Below are positions 42,589 through 51,835 of a stretch of DNA of 64,000 nt, one piece after another; the stretch's first letter is position 1, and every line of letters begins with the position of its first letter. A program made the position numbers and the translations under genes. Source of the DNA: JAGVSR01 sp963825555 (lineage in GTDB: Bacteria > Pseudomonadota > Alphaproteobacteria > Rhizobiales > Hyphomicrobiaceae); the NCBI GenBank assembly GCA_963825555.1, contig CAWGTZ010000015.1:124001-188000 (forward strand), written 5' to 3'. A model generated the notes under the pieces. That model had not been told where the DNA came from, did no database searches, and saw only the letters and a list, made by a program, of their open reading frames with translations.

Positions 42589-43908
42589 TCAGGATGACGG
42601 CCCGTTCTCGTCCGCTGATATCGCCTTTTGCCGGCGCGACAGGTCGAGTCCCGTTCGTAGCCACAGGAGTCCGAGCGGTAGAGAGACGAGCGCCAGGATC
42701 GTACCGGATGCGCCGAGTGTCTTCGCAAGCGAATTGAAGATCCATCCGGATGCTGCATCGCCGCCGCGATAAACGACGGTATCGATGAAGTTCTGCGCCT
42801 TGTACTTCTCGTCAGGATCAACGGCCGTATAGAGAACCTTTACTGCCGGATTGGCCAGCGCAAACCCGATGGCCCGTTCAGCCACCATGACGGCTGCGAT
42901 GACCTCCAGGGTCGGACTGATGGCGAGAGCGACGAGCCCCAGCATTGCACACAGGGGCAGGCTCGCCAGCGGCACGCCGAGGCCGAAGCGGCGCATCACG
43001 CGGCCCGTGACGAACACCTGGATCGTGATGGTGATGAGACTCACCATCAGATCGCGTGTGGCGAAGAACTGCACGCGCTCGGCGCGGTCGGTGATCTGCG
43101 CGCCGACAATGCGCGACTGCTCCAGATAGAAGAACGTCCCGATCAGGTTCGCGAAAAGAATGAAGAGCGCGATCCGGAAGAGATAGGGCGACTGCCATAC
43201 CCTTTCCGCACCGGAGAGAATATCTCGGACTCCAGCGGGCCGGTCGCCGTTCGGAGAGGGGCCGGTGCCGGTATGCCGGCGCAGTGCCAGCGCACACGAG
43301 AGAGCTACCGCGAGCATTCCTGCCGTGACGACCAGCAGGTCGTGCGGATCAAGGCGCGCGCTCAACGTGGATGCGAGAAAGGGCCCCGTCACCGCGCCTG
43401 CTGTTCCGCCCGCTGCGATGAAGCCATAGAGTTGCTTGGCCTGTTCGCTCTGCCAGAGATCGGACATCAGGATCCAGAACAGCGAGACAACGAACAGGTT
43501 GAAGACACTCGTCCAGACGAAGAAACAGCTTGCGAGAAGCGGATTTAGAGGCGGGCCAGCCTCGCCCTTCAGCAGAATCCAGAAGACGATCAGATTGGCG
43601 ATGAAAAACGCGTAAAGCAGCGGCACGACCCAGCGGCGCGGTGTGCGCGCGACGATGGCGCCAAAGACGGGTACGGCGACGCACATCACGAGAAACACGA
43701 CGATGAAAAGCCTCTGCAGGCCGTCGGTCCCGAGAGCGACGCCCATCTCGTCGCGCACAGGCCGCAACACGTAGTAGCCGCACAGCACCGAGAAGAACAT
43801 TGCGAACGCGAGGAGAAGCTGGCGCACTTCTTCGCTGCGCACGGCAACCGCTGGGGTCAGCAAACGTTCCAGGACCGTATGTGAGGGTGCGTCGCGGCTC
43901 ACTGTCAC
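42589..43908 (-). CDS. Npt1/Npt2-like nucleotide-carrier (MFS-type) membrane protein
   Basis: 439 residues with about twelve membrane helices. It contains SVLCGYYVLRPVRDEMGVALG, the pattern of the Npt1/Npt2 (ATP:ADP antiporter) family, and SLFWILMSDLWQSEQAKQLYGFIAAGGTAGAVTGP, also a family hallmark. Some members exchange nucleotides in intracellular bacteria; free-living bacteria carry homologues of unknown substrate. The family placement is by motif. It follows a binding-protein gene by 29 bases, same strand, so the two may be an operon. Confidence 0.8.
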   Translation of the reverse strand: MTVSRDAPSHTVLERLLTPAVAVRSEEVRQLLLAFAMFFSVLCGYYVLRPVRDEMGVALGTDGLQRLFIVVFLVMCVAVPVFGAIVARTPRRWVVPLLYAFFIANLIVFWILLKGEAGPPLNPLLASCFFVWTSVFNLFVVSLFWILMSDLWQSEQAKQLYGFIAAGGTAGAVTGPFLASTLSARLDPHDLLVVTAGMLAVALSCALALRRHTGTGPSPNGDRPAGVRDILSGAERVWQSPYLFRIALFILFANLIGTFFYLEQSRIVGAQITDRAERVQFFATRDLMVSLITITIQVFVTGRVMRRFGLGVPLASLPLCAMLGLVALAISPTLEVIAAVMVAERAIGFALANPAVKVLYTAVDPDEKYKAQNFIDTVVYRGGDAASGWIFNSLAKTLGASGTILALVSLPLGLLWLRTGLDLSRRQKAISADENGPSS

Positions 43909-43937
43909 CGGCGGGTCCCGTTCGTTAGAGGTTGAGC

Positions 43938-44807
43938 TCAGAACACGCGATGGGGGAAGTAACGGGAGACGAGTTCCTCGAAGCGTCCGCTGGCTCGCAC
44001 ACGATGTAGAGCGTCGTTGATGAGGGACTTGATTTGCGGGTCGTTGCGCGGGACGGCGATCGCGAGCCCGTCCCCGAAGTAGCGCGGTTCCAGGTAAGGG
44101 CCGCCGCGCAGCTCGCAGCAGCGCCGCGAAAGCGTACCGTTGATCCAGAACGCGAGTCCGACACCGTCATCAAAAACGTAGTCGGCCTTGCCCTGGAGAA
44201 GGGCCTCGCGGGCTAAGTCGGGCGTCTCGTAAAGCTGGATGCGGCTGTCGCGGAAGAATGTCTTGAGATAGGCCTCGTGCGGGCTGCCGCGAGCGACCGC
44301 GATGGTCTGGCCGTCGAGGCCCTCGGGGCTGATCTCGTCCTTCTCAGTTTCGATCTTGGTCGCAAAGCGGCCGGGCGTGAAAAAGTAGCGGTCGGTGAAG
44401 TCGACCTGGGTCAGTGCCTGCGGCGTCACCGCATGTCCGGCGATGACGGCATCCGCATCGCCGCGCTTGAGGGCGAGCAAGAGTTCGTCCCACGGACGCA
44501 CCCGAATATCGCACGCCGCGCCGATCTCGTTGCACAGAGCGCGGGCAAGATCGACGTTGAAGCCAGTGAGAACGCCTTCTTCATCCAGGTAGTTGAAGGG
44601 CGGATAGTCGCCCTCGGTGAGAAACCGCACGACGACGCGGCGGGGCTGCGTGGTGGCTGCTCCGTCGACCTCCTGGGCGCCGAGCGGCGCCGGAGGCCAG
44701 AGACCGGCGCCGCAGGCGATCGCAAGCGCCGCGAGAACGGTGCGCCAAGCCGCTGAACGGCCACGGCGCGGGCGCGTTGGGGCGAGAGATGCTGCGTGAC
44801 CTGTCAT
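43938..44807 (-). CDS. Periplasmic solute-binding protein (amino-acid type, family 3)
   Basis: 289 residues with a signal peptide (about residues 1-44). Typical segments: VRFLTEGDYPPFNYLDEEGVLTGFNVDLARALC, DADAVIAGHAVTPQALTQVDFTDRYFFTPGRF and LEPRYFGDGLAIAVPRNDPQIKSLINDALHRVRASGRFEELVSRYF. No ABC permease or ATPase is next to it. The downstream gene is an Npt-like carrier, so the binding protein may sense or pass on a ligand rather than feed an ABC transporter. Ligand unknown. Confidence 0.88.
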   Translation of the reverse strand: MTGHAASLAPTRPRRGRSAAWRTVLAALAIACGAGLWPPAPLGAQEVDGAATTQPRRVVVRFLTEGDYPPFNYLDEEGVLTGFNVDLARALCNEIGAACDIRVRPWDELLLALKRGDADAVIAGHAVTPQALTQVDFTDRYFFTPGRFATKIETEKDEISPEGLDGQTIAVARGSPHEAYLKTFFRDSRIQLYETPDLAREALLQGKADYVFDDGVGLAFWINGTLSRRCCELRGGPYLEPRYFGDGLAIAVPRNDPQIKSLINDALHRVRASGRFEELVSRYFPHRVF

Positions 44808-45014
44808 GCGTCGCGTATCCCCGTCGCGGATGCCCGCGCTTCCCCTGCCAGACCGGCTATTCAGTAGACGGCCTTTGCCCTATTCTGTGTGCGGCATAAT
44901 CGAGTGCCGTCGTCCCACGTCTTGTCTCGCTGTCGTGCTTCTGTGTCAAACCCCGGGTCCGTCAGGCAAAGCGCTTTGCACCGGTCTTCTCGTCCGGCGG
45001 CGAGCGCATGTGTG

Positions 45015-46445
45015 ATGCCGGCCACGGCACCTGATCCGTCATGGCCCGACACCCTGCGGCGCGCCCGTCCGGATCTGTCGGCGGCCGAGCCACTGTGGGC
45101 CTGGCAACGCGGTGCGCTCTATCTCCTTCTCAGTTTGGCTGCGGCCGGCCTCTGGATCGAAACGCATACAACCGTAACCGTTTTCCTGGCACTCCTGTCG
45201 CCGATCTTCCTGTGCGTGGTCGTCATTCGCGCGGCAGCTTTATGGCATTTCGCGCGCTGCGGGACGGTCAGTGCCGCGAAAGGCCCGCCGCAGGCGTTCG
45301 CGCCCGATGCGGGGCTTCCCATCTACTCGATCCTGGTGCCGCTTTTCGAGGAAACCGAGGTGGTGGCGGACCTCGTGGCGGCGCTCGACCGGCTCAACTG
45401 GCCGAAGGACCGGCTGGATATCCTGTTCGTTACGGAAGCCTGCGATGACGAGACCCGGCGGGCGCTCGTCGCGGCTGTCGGTGATCGCGACATGCGGATC
45501 GTCGTCGTGCCGGAGGGCACACCGCGCACCAAGCCGCGTGCGCTCATGTATGCGCTGGGTAACGCGCGCGGGGAGTATGTCGTCGTCTATGATGCGGAGG
45601 ACGAACCGGCGCCCGATCAATTGCGCCTGGCTTATGCGCGGCTCTCGGCACCAGGCTCGCGGACGGGGTGCGTGCAGGCGCAGCTCAATGTCTACAACGT
45701 CGACGAAAGCTTTTTTTCAAGGCAGTTCACGATCGAGTACACGGCGCTGTTCGATGCCATCCTGCCGGCGCTACCGGCGCTGCGGCTGCCGGTGCTTCTG
45801 GGGGGTACGTCGAACCATTTCCGTCGCGAAGTGCTGGAGGCGGCAGGCGGCTGGGATCCCTACAACGTGACGGAGGATGCGGATCTGGGGATCCGGCTCG
45901 CGCGGGCGGGTTGGCAGGTGGAGGTGCTTCCTTCGACCACTTGGGAGGAGGCGCCGGCATGTTTCGGCGTCTGGATCGGGCAGCGGACGCGCTGGCTGAA
46001 AGGCTGGATGCAGACCTGCCTGGTGCATCTCAGGCGCCCGGCAGTCCTGCGGCGCGAACTGGGCACGCGCGCCTTTCTTGGGTTCAACATCCTGATGGGC
46101 GGTCTCATCGTGTCCGCGCTTATCCATCCGATCTTCTATGCGGTGGCGGCGTGGAGCCTCTGGACGGGAAGCGGCCACCTCGCGATGCCGGAGGAGGGCA
46201 GCTGGCGCGCGGCCGTCTGGGGGCTGGGGGTGGCCAATCTGTTGCTCGCCTATGTGCTCGGCATGGCGCTCGCCTGGGTGGCGACGCGGCGGCGGCACGG
46301 TACGGGGCTCGCGTGGCGCGCCGTCTTTATTCCGGTCTATTGGCTTTTGATCTCACTTGCCGCCTATCGGGCGCTGTTCGAACTCGTCCGGGCGCCCTAC
46401 TACTGGGAGAAGACGGCGCACAACGGCCGCCGGCGGAGCGGGTGA
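45015..46445 (+). CDS. Membrane-anchored family 2 glycosyltransferase
   Basis: 476 residues from ATG 45015. Two N-terminal membrane helices, then a GT-A domain with PIYSILVPLFEETEVV, the DxD-like DAEDEPAPDQ, the LLGGTSNHFRREVLEAAGGWD, TEDADLGIRLAR and QRTRWLKGWMQT (QxxRW) motifs of processive polysaccharide synthases, followed by several more membrane helices. Resembles XagB-like enzymes of Rhizobiales that make beta-glucans; the product is unknown. Start at 45015 is preferred; upstream GTG codons are open. Confidence 0.88.
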   Translation: MPATAPDPSWPDTLRRARPDLSAAEPLWAWQRGALYLLLSLAAAGLWIETHTTVTVFLALLSPIFLCVVVIRAAALWHFARCGTVSAAKGPPQAFAPDAGLPIYSILVPLFEETEVVADLVAALDRLNWPKDRLDILFVTEACDDETRRALVAAVGDRDMRIVVVPEGTPRTKPRALMYALGNARGEYVVVYDAEDEPAPDQLRLAYARLSAPGSRTGCVQAQLNVYNVDESFFSRQFTIEYTALFDAILPALPALRLPVLLGGTSNHFRREVLEAAGGWDPYNVTEDADLGIRLARAGWQVEVLPSTTWEEAPACFGVWIGQRTRWLKGWMQTCLVHLRRPAVLRRELGTRAFLGFNILMGGLIVSALIHPIFYAVAAWSLWTGSGHLAMPEEGSWRAAVWGLGVANLLLAYVLGMALAWVATRRRHGTGLAWRAVFIPVYWLLISLAAYRALFELVRAPYYWEKTAHNGRRRSG

Positions 46446-46491
46446 CGCCGGAACGGGGATCGGACGTCTGAGGGAGGGAAGGGAGATAAAT

Positions 46492-46565
46492 TGGAGCGGG
46501 CGAAGGGAATCGAACCCTCGTATGCAGCTTGGGAAGCTGCCGTTCTACCATTGAACTACGCCCGC
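46492..46565 (-). tRNA. tRNA-Gly (anticodon CCC)
   Basis: 74 nucleotides including an encoded CCA. Acceptor GCGGGCG pairs with CGCCCGC; the D-arm has AGTTCAATGGTAGAAC; the anticodon stem GCAGC/GCTGC closes loop TTCCCAA (anticodon CCC, reading GGG); the T-arm has GAGGGTTCGATTCCCTT. Lies antisense to the spacer after the glycosyltransferase gene. Confidence 0.96.
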
Positions 46566-46648
46566 GCGGGCTCCTCGTTACCATAGCCTCAGGCGGCGGA
46601 AAAGGTTCCCCGCGTGAAACCTCCGGCCCACCGGTCCCGTAAACGCCC

Positions 46649-47692
46649 TTGAGCGTGCAGAGGCGCCGGGGCACAGTCCGCGCCGACACTCCATCATTCG
46701 AGGCCAGACATTTGACAATTAATGTCCGTGACATTGTGCAGGCGCCGGGACCGGCGAAGTTCTCCAATCCTGACTGGACCGCCAAGGGCGAGCCGCGGGC
46801 CAGCGTGGCGCTGAAGCGGCTCGAAACCGTGTGGATCAACACAGGTACGCTGTGCAACATCACCTGCCGGAACTGCTACATCGAATCGAGCCCGACGAAC
46901 GATCGGCTAGTCTACATCAGTGCCGCCGAGGCCGCCGACGTCCTGTCCGAAGCCCGCGAACTGGGTGTGCGCGAGATCGGCTTCACCGGGGGCGAGCCGT
47001 TCCTCAATCCCGACTTCGAGACCATGCTACGCCAGAGCCTTGACCTCGGCTTCAAGGTGCTCGTGCTGACGAACGCCATGGCGCCGATGCAGCGGCCCCC
47101 GGTGAAGGAATGGCTGCGCGATCTCAACCGCGACTATCGCGAGCGGCTGACGTTGCGTGTCAGCCTCGATCACTACACGAAGGCGCTGCACGACGAGGAG
47201 CGTGGGTCCGGCGCCTTTGACAAGACGATCGAGGGAATCGACTGGCTGGCGGAGAATGGATTGCGCATCGCGATCGCGGGGCGCTCCTGCTGGAACGAAA
47301 CACACGAGGCGGCGATCGTGGGATACGACGCGCTCTTCAAGGCGCGGGGCTGGCCGCTCGATGCAGCGGCCGTGCGCGACCTCGTCATCTTTCCGGAGAT
47401 GGATGGCTCGCTCGACGTGCCTGAGATCACGCCTGCCTGCTGGGACATCCTCGGCAAGAGCCCGGACGCGATGATGTGCGCGTCCTCGCGTATGGTCGTG
47501 AAGCGCAAGGGCGCCGAAAAGCCCGCTGTTCTGCCCTGTACGCTGCTGCCTTACGAGCCCGCCTTCGAGATGGGTACAACACTCAAGGAGGCGGCGGCCG
47601 CCGACGGCGGCATGTTCGCGAACGGCGCAGTGAAGCTCGCGCATCCGCATTGTGCCAAATTCTGTGTGCTGGGCGGCGGCAGCTGCTCGTGA
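46649..47692 (+). CDS. Radical SAM protein with C-terminal cysteine cluster
   Basis: 347 residues from TTG 46649; the start is uncertain (GTG 46655 is another choice). The SAM triad CNITCRNC is at Cys69, Cys73, Cys76 with IGFTGGEPFLNPDFE and LTNAMAP following, a typical radical SAM barrel. C-terminal cysteines in MMCASS, LPCTLLP, HPHCAKFCVLGGGSCS suggest one or more auxiliary iron-sulfur clusters (SPASM-like). No substrate peptide gene seen nearby. Follows tRNA-Gly and is convergent with mscL. Confidence 0.85.
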   Translation: MSVQRRRGTVRADTPSFEARHLTINVRDIVQAPGPAKFSNPDWTAKGEPRASVALKRLETVWINTGTLCNITCRNCYIESSPTNDRLVYISAAEAADVLSEARELGVREIGFTGGEPFLNPDFETMLRQSLDLGFKVLVLTNAMAPMQRPPVKEWLRDLNRDYRERLTLRVSLDHYTKALHDEERGSGAFDKTIEGIDWLAENGLRIAIAGRSCWNETHEAAIVGYDALFKARGWPLDAAAVRDLVIFPEMDGSLDVPEITPACWDILGKSPDAMMCASSRMVVKRKGAEKPAVLPCTLLPYEPAFEMGTTLKEAAAADGGMFANGAVKLAHPHCAKFCVLGGGSCS

Positions 47693-47724
47693 AAACGAAA
47701 ACCCCGGAGCGGTGGGCTCCGGGG
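47692..47724 (-). terminator. Terminator of mscL
   Basis: 9-bp stem CCCCGGAGC (47702-47710) with GCTCCGGGG (47716-47724), 5-base loop, followed on the minus strand by TTTTCGTTTTC. It begins 39 bases past the mscL stop. Confidence 0.8.
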
Positions 47725-47762
47725 CTCGCAAGTGAAGCGGATGGGCTTTCTGCGTGGCCGCC

Positions 47763-48155
47763 TTACTTCTTGGCGACGAGCGCGTCGCGAATTTCCTTCA
47801 GATAGACTTCCGTCGGCGGTGGCGCGGCTGGAGCGGCCTCGGGCGCCGGCTTCTTCAATGTGTTCATCGCCTTGACCAGCAGGAAGATGGCGAAGGCCGT
47901 GATCAGGAACTTGATCAGGGCGTTGAGGAAGACGCCGTACTTGATGGCCACGCCATCCCCTTCAGGCGTGGGCAGTGTCACCGCCAGGTTGGAGAAATCC
48001 ACTCCGGCCATCAGATAGCCGATGGGCGGCATGATGATGTTGTCGACGAGGGTCGAGACGATGGGCGCGAATGCAGCCCCCATGATGACGCCGACCGCGA
48101 GATCGACGACATTGCCTTTCATTGCGAATTCTTTGAATTCCTGGATCATACCCAT
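47763..48155 (-). CDS. mscL: Large-conductance mechanosensitive channel MscL
   Basis: 130 residues from ATG 48155. MIQEFKEFAMKGNVVDLAVGVIMGAAFAPIVSTLV (N-terminal helix and pore helix TM1), MPPIGYLMAGVDFSN loop, TM2 GVFLNALIKFLITAFAIFLLVKAM, and a C-terminal charged helix (TEVYLKEIRDALVAKK) after a Pro/Ala-rich linker. Osmotic safety valve. The open frame to 48245 is not part of it. Confidence 0.96.
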   Translation of the reverse strand: MGMIQEFKEFAMKGNVVDLAVGVIMGAAFAPIVSTLVDNIIMPPIGYLMAGVDFSNLAVTLPTPEGDGVAIKYGVFLNALIKFLITAFAIFLLVKAMNTLKKPAPEAAPAAPPPTEVYLKEIRDALVAKK

Positions 48156-48496
48156 GGTCGTGCTTCCCCATTTCCCCATTTTTGACCTGTCGCGGCCCTC
48201 CCCGTCCTTGATTGGCTGACGGAAGGGACTGCGGCTTCGCCTCATCGCCTGTTGTTTCGGAGCGATTCGCGTACAGAACGATAGGCAACAAGGCGTATTC
48301 GTACAATCCCGACGGCTCAGTCGGGCTGTGCGCTAAAGGCGAATATCTTTTCGATTAACAGGGGAAAATCGGTCTCCGCCCGATGGGCGCTGCCTGTGGC
48401 TTTTGCCGAACCGCGACAAACTAAGGACTAAAACGTGCTGGCAGTGTGCGGCGCATGGGATATTAGCCTCATGGGCAGACGCGAGGAGGGGGCCGG
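48156..48496. other. Divergent intergenic region
   Basis: 341 bases between mscL and the DUF4212 gene, which are divergent. No gene supported. It ends in a strong ribosome-binding site GAGGAGGGG for the plus-strand gene. Confidence 0.5.
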
Positions 48497-48757
48497 ATGA
48501 TCGAACGCAGGGAACGTAAGCCGTACTGGCGGCACACGAAATGGCAGATGATGGCGAGTCTGCTGCCGTTCATGGCCGTCATCATCATCCTGCCGCTCTA
48601 TGCGGACCGGCTGAACTCGAACAAGTTCCTGGGCTTTCCGCTGGGCTACTTCCTGGCGGCTCATGGGATCATTCTGATCGCCGTTGTCACGGTTGCGATC
48701 TTCGTGCGCCAGCAAGATGCCATCGACCACTGGCACGGGGCCCACGAGGACAACTGA
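48497..48757 (+). CDS. Sodium:solute symporter small subunit (DUF4212)
   Basis: 86 residues, two membrane helices (MMASLLPFMAVIIILPLYA and FPLGYFLAAHGIILIAVVTVAIFV) with the conserved N-terminal YWRHTKWQM stretch. DUF4212 proteins precede a VC_2705-type symporter, as here (34 bases apart). It starts with a strong Shine-Dalgarno sequence. Confidence 0.9.
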   Translation: MIERRERKPYWRHTKWQMMASLLPFMAVIIILPLYADRLNSNKFLGFPLGYFLAAHGIILIAVVTVAIFVRQQDAIDHWHGAHEDN

Positions 48758-48791
48758 ATTCCAGTCGTTTTGAGGCAAGGCGATCCTCACC

Positions 48792-50630
48792 ATGGCCATT
48801 GTTACCCCGGCACGTTCGGTCAATCCCCGGCTCGGAGCCTATTTCGGCATCTTTCTGAGCGGGTTTTTCGCGATCGCGCTTCTGGCGCTCATCCTGGATG
48901 GCCTGGGCGTTGATGGCGGCCTGCTGAGTCTGGCGATGCTGCTCGGGCCGCTGCTCTTGTACCTGGGCATCGGCGCGTCCACCGCCACCACCGATCCGCT
49001 GGATTTCTTTGCGGCAGGTCGGCGTGTCCCGGCGTTCTTCAATGGACTGATTTTGGCCATGGCTGCCTTCGGCGCCACGGGCCTCGTCACGTTCACCGGC
49101 CTGTTGTTCATGATCGGCTTCGATGCGCTATTCATTGCGATCGGCGCGCTGGCCGGATTTGTGATCATGGCGGTGATGCTGGCGCCGTTCCTGCGCAAAT
49201 TCGGAGCATTTACCGTTCCGAGCTACCTCGGCCGCCGCTTCGATAGCCGGCCGCTCCGGATCGTGACGGGTGTGCTCGTAGCCGTGCCGATGGTGATGGT
49301 GCTGGGCGCAGAGATCAAGCTGGCGACGGAAGCTGCCGTTCTCCTGTCCGGGTGGAGTCACGCGCAGGTGCTGGCGCTGTTCTTCCTCGTACTCCTGGTC
49401 ACGCTTCTGCCGGGCGGCATGCGCTCGATGACTTGGACAAGCGTGGCGCAGGGACTGGCCGCGCTCGTCGCCGTGATAATCCCCGTGGCCATCGTTGCCT
49501 CGATCATCACCACTCTGCCATTGCCGCAACTCACCCACGGGCCGGTGCTGCGCGCGGTGGGCCGCAGCGAGGCCGTGCAGGGCCTTCCGATAATTCTGCC
49601 GCCGCTTCTCGCTTTTGACCTGCCTGAACCCGGTCTCCAGCCGATTATGAAGCGCTTCTCCGATCCATTCGGTGCCATTGGATCGGGTGCGTTCACACTC
49701 AGCATGCTCTCCATGCTGGCCGGGGTGGCCGCCGCACCGTGGCTGCTGCCGCGGCTGGCGGCGGCGCCGGGCGTCTACGAAGCGCGCAAGACCCTCGGCT
49801 GGGCGACGTTCCTGTTTGGGGTAGCCGTGATGACGGCTTCGTCGGTGGCCGTGTTCATGCGCGATTATCTCCTTGATCTCATCGCGAGGTCGGGACCTGC
49901 GGTCGTGCCGCCGTGGCTTGCCGAACTCGCCAAGCAAGGCTTCGCCAGCATCAATGAGACGGGCACTCAGTTCACGGTTTCAAGCATCAATATCGCCCGG
50001 GATGGCGTCCTTTACAGTCTGCCGATCGCAGCCGGTCTACCCCATATGCTGCTGGATCTGACGCTGGCCGGCGTTGTGGCAGGCGGCCTCGTGGCGGCCA
50101 GTGCGGCGGCAACTGCGCTGGGGCATGTGTTCTCGGAGGATCTGGCGCTTGGCGGGACCTGGGAACCCCCGCATGGGGCGACGCGGCTGCATCTGGGACG
50201 CGCCGGGATCTGGCTGGCCGTTGGGCTCGGGATCCTGGGGGCGGCGTTTTCAAGCGCCGACCCATTGCGATTGGTGCTCTGGGCGCTGGCTTTGGCCGGC
50301 TCCACCCTGTTTCCGGTTCTCGTGCTCTCGATCTGGTGGAAGCGGATGAACGGTTTCGGGGCGCTGGCCGGTGTGCTGACGGGCTTCACGGTGACCACCT
50401 TCGGTATTCTGAGTGGTCTTGGGCAAGGCGCGGCGTTGGACAGCACCATGGCCGCGGTTCTGGGCCTTCCGGCGGCCGCCGTGGCCGCCATCGCGGTGAC
50501 CCTCGCCACGCCGGCACCCGGTCGCCATGTTCTGGAGTTCGTGCGCGATATTCGGGTTCCCGGTGGCGAAATCCTGTATGATCGTGAAATGCGCACCCAG
50601 CGGCTGAAGAAGCAGCGGCAACTCGCTTGA
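48792..50630 (+). CDS. Sodium:solute symporter, VC_2705 type (large subunit)
   Basis: 612 residues with about thirteen membrane helices of the SSS family. Segments DPLDFFAAGRRVPAFFNGL, the FGAFTVPSYLGRRFDSRPL and TLLPGGMRSMTWTSVAQG are typical of the ActP-like branch. The likely substrate is a short carboxylate (acetate or a related acid), but that is by analogy. Partner is the DUF4212 gene. Confidence 0.9.
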   Translation: MAIVTPARSVNPRLGAYFGIFLSGFFAIALLALILDGLGVDGGLLSLAMLLGPLLLYLGIGASTATTDPLDFFAAGRRVPAFFNGLILAMAAFGATGLVTFTGLLFMIGFDALFIAIGALAGFVIMAVMLAPFLRKFGAFTVPSYLGRRFDSRPLRIVTGVLVAVPMVMVLGAEIKLATEAAVLLSGWSHAQVLALFFLVLLVTLLPGGMRSMTWTSVAQGLAALVAVIIPVAIVASIITTLPLPQLTHGPVLRAVGRSEAVQGLPIILPPLLAFDLPEPGLQPIMKRFSDPFGAIGSGAFTLSMLSMLAGVAAAPWLLPRLAAAPGVYEARKTLGWATFLFGVAVMTASSVAVFMRDYLLDLIARSGPAVVPPWLAELAKQGFASINETGTQFTVSSINIARDGVLYSLPIAAGLPHMLLDLTLAGVVAGGLVAASAAATALGHVFSEDLALGGTWEPPHGATRLHLGRAGIWLAVGLGILGAAFSSADPLRLVLWALALAGSTLFPVLVLSIWWKRMNGFGALAGVLTGFTVTTFGILSGLGQGAALDSTMAAVLGLPAAAVAAIAVTLATPAPGRHVLEFVRDIRVPGGEILYDREMRTQRLKKQRQLA

Positions 50631-50865
50631 GAGCCCCGGTAGGGGACACTGGCCAGACATGTTGCTTTTCAAGTAGCTTCGATGGGGCGAACGGCCTAGT
50701 TGAGGACGCCTCTGGGGCTGCCTTTCGTTGCGTAAGCAACAGGGAATTGGAAACCATAGTTTGCAATGCTTGGAAATAGGCATTGCTTCAGGCGCCGATC
50801 GTTTGAATGTCCATCTTGATGACCAACATCAGCGGTATAGTCGGGATCTTGAGGGCAGAGCAGCC

Positions 50866-51543
50866 ATGTTGCCTGTGACCTCCGGTGCACCTGCGAGATC
50901 AGCCGGGCACAAGCCCCGCATCTTCATCGCCGACAAAAATCCGGTCGTGCGAACGGGACTGGCCGAACTCATTGCGCGCGATGGCCGCTTCGAGATGGTG
51001 AGTACTGTGGCGACGGGTGGTGCCTTCATCGCTGCCTGCGTGGAACAGCAGATCGACATCGGTGTTATCGGCTGGTCGCTACCCGACATGACGGGCGGGG
51101 ACGTGCTGGAGGTTCTCAAGCGCCGGCAGATCGCCACACGGGTGATCATCTATACCGGCGAAGCGGTATCAGACGTGCTGCGTCAGACGATCAAGTCTGG
51201 CGCCTACGGTTTCATTTCCAAGAGCGACGAGCCGCCGGTGCTGCTCGACACCATCTCGTGGGTGGCTCGCGGACGTCTTTGCTTCCCGTACGTTGATCTC
51301 GATACGCTTTCGCACGATCCGCTTGAGATCCTGACCTCGCGCGAGCGGGAACTTCTGGCCGCGCTCGCCAACGGATGGTCGAACCTTCAGATTGCATCGC
51401 GTATTGGGATCTCGCGCAATACTGTGAAGTATCACCTCAAGAACCTCTACGACAAACTGGGCGTCAATAACCGGGCCATGGCCGTTGCGCTCTATATGTC
51501 GAAGACCTCGCGCGGCGCAGTGGCAGATCAAAGCTTCGGGTAG
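50866..51543 (+). CDS. LuxR-type response regulator with degenerate receiver
   Basis: 225 residues from ATG 50866. A receiver-like domain (residues 18-130) is followed by a LuxR/FixJ HTH (about 155-205, LTSRERELLAALANGWSNLQIASRIGISRNTVKYHLKNLY). Residue 69, where the phospho-acceptor Asp should sit in IDIGVIGWSLPDM, is Gly; one of the acidic pair (Asp23) and the conserved Thr97 and Lys119 remain. It probably cannot be phosphorylated conventionally. No histidine kinase neighbour. It lies just upstream of sgaA in the same direction (292 bases), so it may regulate the serine-cycle block. Confidence 0.88.
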   Translation: MLPVTSGAPARSAGHKPRIFIADKNPVVRTGLAELIARDGRFEMVSTVATGGAFIAACVEQQIDIGVIGWSLPDMTGGDVLEVLKRRQIATRVIIYTGEAVSDVLRQTIKSGAYGFISKSDEPPVLLDTISWVARGRLCFPYVDLDTLSHDPLEILTSRERELLAALANGWSNLQIASRIGISRNTVKYHLKNLYDKLGVNNRAMAVALYMSKTSRGAVADQSFG

Positions 51544-51835
51544 GCATGCGACTACCCGCACGGGTAGCGTGCTTCTGCCCCTGCCCGGTTTGCACCCCAC
51601 CCAACTGAGCCGCGAATCTCGCCACGCGGGTATTGTGGCTTCCTAAGCAATCGTGAATGTTGCGCCCCACCAGCCGATGGCATTCCGAGGGCTTCAAGCA
51701 GTCCTGCGGAGTGGCGCGGCCCGGCAGAATTCAAATCTCGCAGCGATTGCCGCGCCTGAAGGCCTCCCTCAAGAGAGGTCCTATTCGCGACGCCGCCGCG
51801 GAGCTTTTCGAACGACAGACTGGAGGAAACCGATC

